DNA from: Candidatus Zhuqueibacterota bacterium
Lineage (GTDB): Bacteria; Zhuqueibacterota; Zhuqueibacteria; Residuimicrobiales; JAFGEC01
Assembly (NCBI GenBank): GCA_016931775.1
Contig: JAFGEC010000213.1
Coordinates: forward strand, 1-32,225
DNA length: 32,225 nucleotides
Direction of reading: 5' to 3'
Shown here: positions 6,671-13,851 of the stretch, in pieces
How positions within the stretch are numbered: the stretch's first letter is position 1
Layout: every line of letters starts with the position of its first letter
The notes under the pieces: generated by a model
Told to the model about the DNA's origin: nothing
Database searches by the model: none
The model's input: the letters and a program-made list of their open reading frames with translations, nothing else
Made by a program: the position numbers and the translations under genes

Positions 6671-7544
6671 AACAAAATCAAGCGTTTTGGCTGTTATTGG
6701 TGATCCAGTCGAACACAGCCTGTCACCTTTGATGCAAAATTGGATGATACAAAAGTTCGGTCTCGAGGCAATATACCTTGCTTTTTTTGTCCGTGAATCC
6801 GAACTCGAGGCGGCAGTGGCCGGTATGCGGGCATTAAATATCAGAGGATTGAATGTGACGGTGCCGCATAAAACCAACGTGCTCCGATATGTGGATACAC
6901 AATCGGATCAGGTGCAAAAATTGGGTGCCGCCAATACACTTGCCCTAAAAGATGGCAGAATACTAGCCTATGTGACCGATCCATTCGGATTTTTACAGTC
7001 CCTGGGCGCCAACCAAGACCGGTTTAAAGGTGCGGATGTTTTTCTTGTCGGAGCCGGTGGTGGCGCTCGCTCTGTCTGTTATGCGCTCACCGAACTCGGC
7101 ATTGGTAAATTGATTGTGACAGATCAAGATGAAGAACGCGCGAAAAATCTTGCGGTTTTAGCTGTTGAGCAATTCGGTTTACAGGATGTGGAATATTGTC
7201 CTGCACAGCCGGAGAAAAAAAACGCGGCCATATCAGCGTCGTCGGTTGTGATCAACGCCACGCCGGCCGGCATGTCACCGCATATTGATCAAAGTCCTGT
7301 AAACGATTTTGCAGCTTTTACAAAAAAACATTTTGTATATGATTTGATTTATAATCCCGCCAAGACCAAATTTTTACTCGGTGCTGAAAAACAGGGGGCA
7401 ACGATACAAAACGGTTTGGATATGCTTATTTTTCAGGGATTAGGATCTTTGAAAATTTGGTATGAGGCGGATTTACAGCTGGACACACCTTTACTTGCCG
7501 AATTGCAGCAATTAATGAAGCAGAAACTGGAGATTCATGGATAA
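6663..7544 (+). CDS. aroE: Shikimate dehydrogenase
   Basis: Reduces 3-dehydroshikimate to shikimate with NADPH. The 293-residue protein shows VIGDPVEHSLSP (shikimate-binding SLSP at residues 19-22), NVTVPHK with the catalytic Lys70, LGAANTL, and VTDPFGF with the catalytic Asp106. The NADP site is GAGGGARSV, followed by INATPAGM, YDLIYNP and the C-terminal QNGLDMLIFQG. The catalytic-Asp block usually reads NTDG-x-G; here it is VTDP-x-G, a conservative family variation worth noting but leaving Lys and Asp intact. It overlaps aroA by 8 bases at its start and aroC by 8 bases at its end. Confidence 0.95.
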   Translation: MIETKSSVLAVIGDPVEHSLSPLMQNWMIQKFGLEAIYLAFFVRESELEAAVAGMRALNIRGLNVTVPHKTNVLRYVDTQSDQVQKLGAANTLALKDGRILAYVTDPFGFLQSLGANQDRFKGADVFLVGAGGGARSVCYALTELGIGKLIVTDQDEERAKNLAVLAVEQFGLQDVEYCPAQPEKKNAAISASSVVINATPAGMSPHIDQSPVNDFAAFTKKHFVYDLIYNPAKTKFLLGAEKQGATIQNGLDMLIFQGLGSLKIWYEADLQLDTPLLAELQQLMKQKLEIHG

Positions 7545-8739
7545 AATTCGATTTTTAACGGCAGGAGAATCGCACGGCCGGGCTCTAACAGCCATTATTG
7601 AAGGTTTACCCGCCGGTCTGGAAATATCCGAGCAGGATATTTTAACCGATTTGAAAAGACGGCAGCGTGGGTACGGCAGAGGCGGACGAATGCAGATCGA
7701 ACGTGATTATGCCAAAATACTTTCAGGTGTTCGGTATGGAAAAACACTCGGAAGTCCAATCTGTCTTTTGATTGAAAACAAGGATTGGCCCAACTGGGTA
7801 GAAAAGATGTCGGTGGAACCGGTGATAAATCCCGTACAAAAATTGCAAATGCCACGACCCGGACACGCTGATTATGCCGGGATGGTAAAATATCAACATG
7901 ATGATTTGCGAAATATATTAGAACGGTCATCCGCGCGTGAAACCGCCGCACGCGTAGCGGCTGGTGCTGTTGCGCGTAAATTGTTGTCGGAATTTGGCAT
8001 CCGTATTTTCGGCCATGTCACACAAATCGGCCCCGTTCAGTCATCTTTTTCCGCTATTGTGCAATTGCAGAATTTGATGAATACAGGAGCTCTCGACGAA
8101 ATTGAACGGCTTTTGGAGCGTATAGAAAAATCAGAGACAGCATGTGCTGATGAAATGGCCGACGAAAAGATGAAAAAACTGATCGACGAGACAAAACAAC
8201 GAGGCGATACACTGGGCGGACAATTTGAAATTGTAGCAATAGGCTTGCCGATCGGTTTGGGGAGTTTTACACACTGGGACCGGCGCTTGGACGGCCGGAT
8301 TTCCTGGGCCATGGGGGCAATAAACGCAATGAAATGCGTAGAAATCGGATTGGGTAGCGGAGTTGCACAACGGCCGGGAAGTCAGGTACATGATGAATTG
8401 TTTTATGAAAAAAGCAGAGGGTACTATCGAAAAACCAACAATGCCGGCGGTATCGAAGGTGGAATGAGCAACGGTGAACCCATTGTCGTGCGTGTGAGTA
8501 TGAAGCCCTTGCCCACTCTCTCGCGACCACTCATGTCCGTGGATTGCAGTGACCGGTCGCTGAAAGAGGCGTTCAGCGAACGTTCCGACGTCTGCGCCGT
8601 TCCTGCGGCAGTAGTGGTCGCCGAAGCCGTGCTGGCGCTTGTTCTGGCGGAAGAATTGTGTAGAAAACTCGGCGGGGATTCAATAAAAGAAATGCACAGA
8701 AACTATAAAGGTCTGGTTGTTGAACCCCTTGGATGGTAA
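7537..8739 (+). CDS. aroC: Chorismate synthase
   Basis: Converts EPSP to chorismate with reduced FMN, the final common step. The 400-residue protein carries the conserved blocks GESHGRALTAIIEGLPAG at the N-terminus, RRQRGYGRGGRM, RPGHADYAGMVKY, RSSARETAARVAAGAVARK, and GGIEGGMSNGEPI with the flavin-site pattern. The longer-than-minimal size comes from a middle segment (ADEKMKKLIDETKQRGDTLG) shared with other long-form bacterial enzymes. GGAG lies 4 bases before ATG 7537. Its 3' end overlaps the aroK reading frame by 23 bases if aroK starts at 8717. Confidence 0.97.
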   Translation: MDKIRFLTAGESHGRALTAIIEGLPAGLEISEQDILTDLKRRQRGYGRGGRMQIERDYAKILSGVRYGKTLGSPICLLIENKDWPNWVEKMSVEPVINPVQKLQMPRPGHADYAGMVKYQHDDLRNILERSSARETAARVAAGAVARKLLSEFGIRIFGHVTQIGPVQSSFSAIVQLQNLMNTGALDEIERLLERIEKSETACADEMADEKMKKLIDETKQRGDTLGGQFEIVAIGLPIGLGSFTHWDRRLDGRISWAMGAINAMKCVEIGLGSGVAQRPGSQVHDELFYEKSRGYYRKTNNAGGIEGGMSNGEPIVVRVSMKPLPTLSRPLMSVDCSDRSLKEAFSERSDVCAVPAAVVVAEAVLALVLAEELCRKLGGDSIKEMHRNYKGLVVEPLGW

Positions 8740-9256
8740 AAATATCTATTTTATGGGATTTATGGCTACCGGTAAAAGCCGGATCGGTTTTGAGCTTGCA
8801 TCTTTACTGAACTGGAAGTTTTACGATTCAGACGCGATCATCGAGAAAAAAGCCGGAAAATCCATTAGACGGATATTCCAACAGGACGGGGAGTTATTTT
8901 TTCGTAAACTTGAATCTGACGTTGTATATGAATTATCCCAACGGACCAACTGCGTTATTGCCTTGGGCGGCGGTGCCGTCGTGAATCCGGAAAACTGGCG
9001 GAAAATCTCGAATTCCGGGATCACCATCTGTCTAACGGCATCAAAGGAACTGATATTTAAACGGATTTACAGCAGGTCTGACAGGCCGCTGATGATTCAC
9101 GAATCTTCTGATGAACTGATGGAAAAAATTGAAAAAAAACTTGAGGAACGCAGCAAGTATTACCTTCGCGCTGCTTTTATTTTTGAAAATTCAGAGTCGA
9201 CAAAACCACGTGAACTGGCCCGTAATATTTACGAAAAATTGGTAAAGTACCCATGA
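8717..9256 (+). CDS. aroK: Shikimate kinase
   Basis: Phosphorylates shikimate at the 3-hydroxyl using ATP. The protein has Walker A GFMATGKS (residues 14-21 with this start), the shikimate-binding DSD (YDSDAII), FRKLE with the conserved Arg, the glycine-rich ALGGGAV, and the lid Arg in SDRPLM. The start is a TTG: 8717 or the next TTG at 8720, with AAAGG at 8707-8711 upstream. The first in-frame ATG (8753) would remove the first beta strand before the P-loop and is unlikely. The 3' end overlaps aroB as ATGA (4 bases). The function is confident; the exact start is less so. Confidence 0.92.
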   Translation: MLNPLDGKNIYFMGFMATGKSRIGFELASLLNWKFYDSDAIIEKKAGKSIRRIFQQDGELFFRKLESDVVYELSQRTNCVIALGGGAVVNPENWRKISNSGITICLTASKELIFKRIYSRSDRPLMIHESSDELMEKIEKKLEERSKYYLRAAFIFENSESTKPRELARNIYEKLVKYP

Positions 9257-10350
9257 TTGTCAACGTAAACTTGGGTGAAAGCAGCTATCCCATCCATATA
9301 CAGGCAGGCCAACTGAAGATGCTGCCGCAACTTGTGCGGGATTTCTTTGATGATGAAGGCCTTTTTGTTATTACAGATCAAAACGTCGCCGATCTATACG
9401 AGCAGAAATTAAAAAATTTATTGGAGCAAACCGGCTACCGCTATCATCTCCTGACTGTGCCGGCGGGAGAATCGTCTAAATCTTTCGCCGTCGTAAACGA
9501 ACTTTATACGCAACTTATCGAGAATAATGCTTCACGCAAATCCGCTGTTTTGGCATTCGGAGGTGGTGTTGTCGGTGATTTGGCCGGATTTGTGGCGGCT
9601 ACTTTTATGCGCGGCATCCGGTTTGCCCAGATTCCCACGACCATTCTCAGCCAGGTGGACAGCAGCGTGGGCGGCAAGGTCGGTGTCAATCATGCACTGG
9701 GTAAAAATCTTATCGGCGCATTTTATCAACCCGTGTTTGTACTGATCGATCCGGATGTTTTGGAAACGCTCGATCCGCGAGAACGTTACGCCGGTCTGGC
9801 CGAGGTGGTCAAGTACGGTTTGATCCAGGATCGCGGTTTTTATGAGCTTTTAAGAGAAAATTTATCCGCTATTCAATCCCTGCAAGATAAAGATTTGCTG
9901 GAAAAAGTTCTGGCAACCTGTTGCCGTATCAAGGCGGATGTGGTACAGCAGGATGAAAAGGAGGGGGGATGGCGTGCCGTGCTGAACTTTGGACACACCA
10001 TAGGCCACGCATTGGAGGCAGTCACCGGTTATGAAACACTGCTGCACGGTGAAGCCGTGATGTTCGGCATGCGGGGTGCTGTTTATCTCTCAATGGCAGG
10101 CGGGCATATCAGTAAAAAAACGGCACAGGAGAGCCTCCTGCTGGTGGATAAAATGATCCCTGCCGTCTCCCTGAAGGACATCACCGTAAATGATGTCCTG
10201 AACGCCATGCAACATGATAAAAAACGCTCTCAGGCGGGACAGCTTTGGGTGCTGCTCCAAAATATCGGCCAGGTCTTTCTTTCGCGAGATGTAGATGCTC
10301 GCCACGTCGCCGATGCGATTCGGTATGTGCTGGAGCAACAAACGCTTTGA
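9253..10350 (+). CDS. aroB: 3-dehydroquinate synthase
   Basis: Cyclises DAHP to 3-dehydroquinate, step two of the pathway, with NAD and a divalent metal. The 365-residue protein shows AFGGGVVGDLAGFVAATFMR and IPTTILSQVDSSVGGKVGVN (nucleotide and substrate sites), GKNLIGAFYQP, YAGLAEVVKYGLI with a metal-ligand Glu, and the metal-binding NFGHTIGHALE and LHGEAVMFGM. The length is normal. The start ATG overlaps the aroK stop in an ATGA, a classic coupling arrangement. Confidence 0.97.
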   Translation: MIVNVNLGESSYPIHIQAGQLKMLPQLVRDFFDDEGLFVITDQNVADLYEQKLKNLLEQTGYRYHLLTVPAGESSKSFAVVNELYTQLIENNASRKSAVLAFGGGVVGDLAGFVAATFMRGIRFAQIPTTILSQVDSSVGGKVGVNHALGKNLIGAFYQPVFVLIDPDVLETLDPRERYAGLAEVVKYGLIQDRGFYELLRENLSAIQSLQDKDLLEKVLATCCRIKADVVQQDEKEGGWRAVLNFGHTIGHALEAVTGYETLLHGEAVMFGMRGAVYLSMAGGHISKKTAQESLLLVDKMIPAVSLKDITVNDVLNAMQHDKKRSQAGQLWVLLQNIGQVFLSRDVDARHVADAIRYVLEQQTL

Positions 10351-10360
10351 CGGAGATAAT

Positions 10361-10834
10361 ATGTACAATATTTTGGTGGTACACGGACCAAATTTAAATT
10401 TGCTGGGGGAGCGGGAACCGGATGTTTATGGTGTTTTGACGCTCGCTGATATTGATAAGCGGATTAAATTACTTGCCACTGAGTTAAACGCACAGGTCAA
10501 ATGTTATCAATCCAATCACGAAGGTCAAATCATCGATTTTCTTCACGATAACCGTAAATGGTCCCACGGTCTGGTGATCAATCCCGGTGCATTGACACAT
10601 TACAGCTACGCCCTGCGTGATGCCATTGCCGCCATCCACATACCCGCCGTCGAAATACACTTGTCGAATATTTATGAGCGGGAAGCGTTCCGGCAGCATT
10701 CAGTGACCCTGGAAGTGTGTATCGGACAAAAATACGGCCGGGGATTGGAGAGTTACCTGGATGGTTTGCGGCTTTTGGTGGAGCACATGAGTGAGTTCGG
10801 TGAAAAGACAGAATTTGAAAAGAAATCTCAATGA
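10361..10834 (+). CDS. aroQ: 3-dehydroquinate dehydratase, type II
   Basis: Dehydrates 3-dehydroquinate to 3-dehydroshikimate. The 157-residue product is typical of the dodecameric type II enzymes: GPNLNLLGEREPDVYG at the N-terminus with the catalytic Tyr24, YQSNHEGQIIDFLHD, INPGALTHYSYALRDAI, EIHLSNIYEREAFR with the active-site His, and the C-terminal YLDGL. The ORF track begins at 10295, but GGAG 5 bases before ATG 10361 and family alignment of MYNILVVHGPN set the start there. It is the last gene of the aro operon, 10 bases after aroB. The operon therefore encodes all seven shikimate steps. Confidence 0.95.
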   Translation: MYNILVVHGPNLNLLGEREPDVYGVLTLADIDKRIKLLATELNAQVKCYQSNHEGQIIDFLHDNRKWSHGLVINPGALTHYSYALRDAIAAIHIPAVEIHLSNIYEREAFRQHSVTLEVCIGQKYGRGLESYLDGLRLLVEHMSEFGEKTEFEKKSQ

Positions 10835-11043
10835 ACGTGTGAGTCGTTCAATCCACATCATAAATAATGATAAAAAAAATGATTTTTTGCATTTGTCGTA
10901 TTGATGGTATAATGAAAATTATTGGTTTAAAAGGTACTCGATCGCGTATTCCAATTGTCTGCTTTTATATGGGAATGAATGTCAAAGATTTTTAGGATCA
11001 CTTTATCCTTGTCAGAAAATTCGTTGCCGGCGATCAGTCTATA
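10835..11043 (+). other. Intergenic region between the convergent aro operon and lytTR genes
   Basis: About 209 bases with no coding sequence that I can support. A 6-bp inverted repeat (TGAACG...CGTTCA, 10832-10850) overlaps the aroQ stop but lacks a following T-run. An A-tract/T-tract pair (10871-10888) could give only a weak A-U hairpin. No convincing intrinsic terminator is seen for either strand although transcription converges here. Confidence 0.4.
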
Positions 11044-11754
11044 TTATTTTTGCCTTAAATCCAAGACTTCGTTTACACGCATTTTATAAAACTTGCCGAT
11101 TGGAATTCCCTTATCCCCAATTTTAACCAAATTCCCTTCTATCTGCTTAATTTTTGCAATTGAAACCATATATGATTTATGCACTCTTGTAAATAATTTG
11201 CTCGGTAATTTTTTTTCAATCGCCGTCATTGTCTCGGCAACGACGAGCATTTTCTGATTTGTATAAACTTTGATGTAATTTCCGCACCCTTCGATGTATC
11301 TGATTTCTGAATATAAAACCTTGTGATTTATTTTATCCTCCTTTAAAAAAATATAGTCTTCCGTTGTTTCCTGAAGAGAACCTGATGTGCCTTTCTCTTC
11401 TGTCTTGTCAATAACTTTATTCACTGCTTTCAGAAATCTTGCGAATGAAAATGGCTTGAGTAAATAATCGACAACCGAAAACTCATAGCCTTGCAATGCA
11501 TATTCTGAATAAGCTGTTGTTATGATGATTTGTGGAGGAAAAGTCAGGGTTTTTAAAAATTCCAGGCCGTTTAATTCAGGCATTTTAATATCGAGGAACA
11601 TTAAATCGACCTTGTTTTGATGCAAGAAAGACAATGCCTCCAAAGCGTTATGACATGTTTTCAATAACTCCAATGAGGAAAGCGAAGAAATATATTTTTC
11701 CAGGACTCTATGGGCCAGCGGCTCATCATCCACGACAATACATTTGATTTTCAT
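11044..11754 (-). CDS. LytTR-family response regulator
   Basis: A 236-residue cytoplasmic DNA-binding response regulator. The receiver domain (about 1-120) has the acidic pair D9/D10, phospho-acceptor D55 in LDIKMPELNG, a conserved Thr near 80 and K100 in LLKPF. The C-terminal LytTR domain (about 132-234) shows IRYIEGCGNYIKVYT, FTRVHKSYMVSIAKI and KGIPIGKFYK. The gene is downstream of, and overlaps by 4 bases (ATGA), the histidine kinase gene, so the two form one two-component system. The divergent ABC transporter operon is the most obvious candidate target (inference). An AAAG about 8 bases upstream serves as a weak ribosome binding site. Confidence 0.93.
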   Translation of the reverse strand: MKIKCIVVDDEPLAHRVLEKYISSLSSLELLKTCHNALEALSFLHQNKVDLMFLDIKMPELNGLEFLKTLTFPPQIIITTAYSEYALQGYEFSVVDYLLKPFSFARFLKAVNKVIDKTEEKGTSGSLQETTEDYIFLKEDKINHKVLYSEIRYIEGCGNYIKVYTNQKMLVVAETMTAIEKKLPSKLFTRVHKSYMVSIAKIKQIEGNLVKIGDKGIPIGKFYKMRVNEVLDLRQK

Positions 11755-12764
11755 AGTTTGATCTTTAAATCAACTTTATAAGATTTTTGTTCTTCTTTTA
11801 TAAACAGTTTATGCCGATCAGGATACAATAATTCAAGCCTTCTTTTTACATTATTTAATCCGGATCCTAAAGATTGCCGCGGTACCGAACGGTCGTTTTC
11901 CGGTTTATTGTTTTCGACGGAAAACCTCAGATCATTTTTGAAAAGTCTTAAATCAATATGAACGTAATTATCCCCTGCAGATGCAGAAACGCCATGTTTA
12001 AAACTGTTTTCTACGAACGGGATGAGGAGCATGGGTGCGATTTTTTTTCCAATAATATCACCGGCAATATTGAATGTGATACCACTGTTGTTGCTCAACC
12101 GGAGTTTTTCCAACGATAAATAATTTTGTAAAAAATCGATCTCTTGAGTTAATTCGACTTTTTGTTTTTGAGCACTTTCCAACATGTATCGCATTAAACC
12201 GGATATCATCAAAATGACCTCAGGCACGCGCTTGGAGTTCTCCAGACTCAGTGCATATAAGTTGTTGAGTGTGTTAAAGAAAAAATGGGGATTTACCTGG
12301 GATTTTAATAATTCCAGTTCGGTTAACAGTTGTTTGGATTCGGCTTCCTGCAACTTTAATTGGTTTTTTACATTGTCTTTAAAGTATTGTAAAGTGGTTG
12401 AGAGAATGATGAAAAATAAAGCGGTCGCTGCGCCTGATGTGTGGGTGTCGGCATCTTTTTCAATAATGCGGATGAGAGCTTCCGCAAATAACTGAGAGCC
12501 GATGAGGATAATGATAATCAAGATAATATAAATCAGATACCGCTTTTGCTTGAAGAAGCGTTTTTGAATATAGAAATGCAGGTAAACCGGAATAATACCG
12601 GGCAGTATAACGATTGCTGATATTTTTAACGCATCTGAACAGGATTCCCAAATCATGACATTGAACATGAAAAAACCCAATCCGCAGATCCAATAAATTA
12701 AATGACGGAAAACCGGATTCCGCCACACCGATGTCATGAACCTGTTTTTCAGAGTGAATTTCAT
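11751..12764 (-). CDS. LytS/YehU-type sensor histidine kinase
   Basis: A 337-residue membrane sensor kinase. Four predicted transmembrane helices occupy about residues 21-40, 50-68, 76-95 and 110-128 and form the whole sensor; no extracellular domain of note is present, so the signal may be sensed in the membrane or through a partner. A coiled segment leads to the His_kinase domain with NPHFFFNTLNN, phospho-acceptor H160, followed by the ATP-binding N-box PFVENSFKHG (N253) and the G-box GSGLNNVKRRL. No clear ribosome binding site precedes ATG 12764; an alternative in-frame ATG at 12737 has only AGG very close. It is co-transcribed with the LytTR regulator and divergent from the ABC operon. 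Confidence 0.92.
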   Translation of the reverse strand: MKFTLKNRFMTSVWRNPVFRHLIYWICGLGFFMFNVMIWESCSDALKISAIVILPGIIPVYLHFYIQKRFFKQKRYLIYIILIIIILIGSQLFAEALIRIIEKDADTHTSGAATALFFIILSTTLQYFKDNVKNQLKLQEAESKQLLTELELLKSQVNPHFFFNTLNNLYALSLENSKRVPEVILMISGLMRYMLESAQKQKVELTQEIDFLQNYLSLEKLRLSNNSGITFNIAGDIIGKKIAPMLLIPFVENSFKHGVSASAGDNYVHIDLRLFKNDLRFSVENNKPENDRSVPRQSLGSGLNNVKRRLELLYPDRHKLFIKEEQKSYKVDLKIKL

Positions 12765-12958
12765 AGGACAAATTTAGTATTTAAAATAATAGTAAACAAC
12801 CTGTTTTTGACGAACGTCCTTCACAAGGCGGCACACGATGTTTACCATTGAGGAGTGTCTGTTTGTCAGTTATTTTTTGATTCCTTTTTTAAAATCGACA
12901 ATTTTCACACGTCCAAAACAATTAAACTTAATATAACATTTAACCGGAGAAACAAACG
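12765..12958. promoter_or_regulatory. Divergent regulatory region between the two-component system and ABC operon
   Basis: This 194-base AT-rich gap must hold outward promoters for both operons and is the natural place for a LytTR operator. I see related CTGTTT-containing stretches at 12801 and 12859 and a short inverted repeat GACG-AA-CGTC at 12809-12818, but no perfect direct-repeat pair. A TATAAC at about 12932 may be part of a -10 for the ABC gene, but no matching -35 is evident. The regulatory role is inferred from gene orientation only. Confidence 0.4.
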
Positions 12959-13831
12959 ATGCAATTATCAATAAAAAATCTTTGTAAAACTTACAACAAT
13001 GGTATTGTTGCACTCGACAACGTTTCGCTTGAAATTTGTAACGGATTATTCGGTTTGCTGGGTCCAAATGGTGCCGGTAAATCGACCCTGATGAGAACAA
13101 TTGCTACGCTGCAGGAAGCGGATTCCGGTGAAATCACCCTGGGTGAGATTGATGTTCTGCGCCAGAAAATGGAGGTTAAAAAAATACTGGGTTACCTGCC
13201 GCAAAATTTTGGATTTTATCCCAAAGACAATGCTTTTAACCTGCTCGAACATTTTACCTTGCTTAAAGGCGTGCGAGAGAAAAAAAGCCGAAGAAAAAAA
13301 GTTACGGAACTGCTGCAACGGGTGAACCTGTGGGAGCAGAGAAAACAAAAATTGGGCAGTTTTTCCAATGGTATGCGCCAAAGGTTTGGGATTGCACTGG
13401 CTTTGTTAGGGCATCCCAAATTGATTATTGTCGACGAGCCTACCGCCGGCTTGGATCCGGCAGAGCAAATTCGATTTCATAATCTTTTGAGCGAAATTGG
13501 CGAAAATATTGTCGTCGTTCTTTCCACGCATATTGTCGATGATGTAAGTGATCTTTGTGCCAATATGGCGATTATCGATCAGGGTCAGATTGTGATGCAA
13601 GGTTCCACGATTCTTGCCCTGACCCGATTAATGGGAAAAATATGGGAAAAAGAAATTCCAAAGTCTGATTTATTGCAATATCAAGAAAACTATAACATTC
13701 TTTCAACACGCCTTTTTGCCGGTAAAACTTTTATTCGTGTCCATTCCGACACTTTTCCTGAAAATGGATTTTACCCTGGTGATGTGACTCTGCAGGATGT
13801 GTATTTTTATCATTTAAAAAAATGTGCCTGA
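12959..13831 (+). CDS. ABC transporter ATP-binding protein
   Basis: A 290-residue ATPase subunit that would power the permease encoded next. It has Walker A GPNGAGKS (residues 35-42), Q-loop YLPQNFGFYP near 83, the ABC signature FSNGMRQR near 138, Walker B LIIVDEPTAGLDP near 156-168, and the H-loop His in LSTHIVDD. The signature has SNGMR instead of LSGGQ, a variant common among ABC-2 exporters. GGAG lies 11 bases before the ATG, near the upper limit of normal spacing. It sits 20 bases upstream of the permease/peptidase fusion and divergent from the LytTR system. The substrate is unknown. Confidence 0.92.
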   Translation: MQLSIKNLCKTYNNGIVALDNVSLEICNGLFGLLGPNGAGKSTLMRTIATLQEADSGEITLGEIDVLRQKMEVKKILGYLPQNFGFYPKDNAFNLLEHFTLLKGVREKKSRRKKVTELLQRVNLWEQRKQKLGSFSNGMRQRFGIALALLGHPKLIIVDEPTAGLDPAEQIRFHNLLSEIGENIVVVLSTHIVDDVSDLCANMAIIDQGQIVMQGSTILALTRLMGKIWEKEIPKSDLLQYQENYNILSTRLFAGKTFIRVHSDTFPENGFYPGDVTLQDVYFYHLKKCA

Positions 13832-13851
13832 AATCATAGGAGCGGAATTCC

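Noticed and set aside
10887-10913. Promoter-like TTGCAT...TATAAT on the plus strand
   Set aside because: The spacer is only 15 bases, and no plus-strand gene follows; it would run antisense into the lytTR gene. It lies in an AT-rich convergent gap and is probably chance, though an antisense RNA cannot be excluded.
12801-12870. CTGTTT repeats as LytTR operator
   Set aside because: The two copies diverge after six bases and are 58 bases apart, unlike the roughly 21-base phased direct repeats usual for LytTR sites. Kept only as a note on the divergent region.
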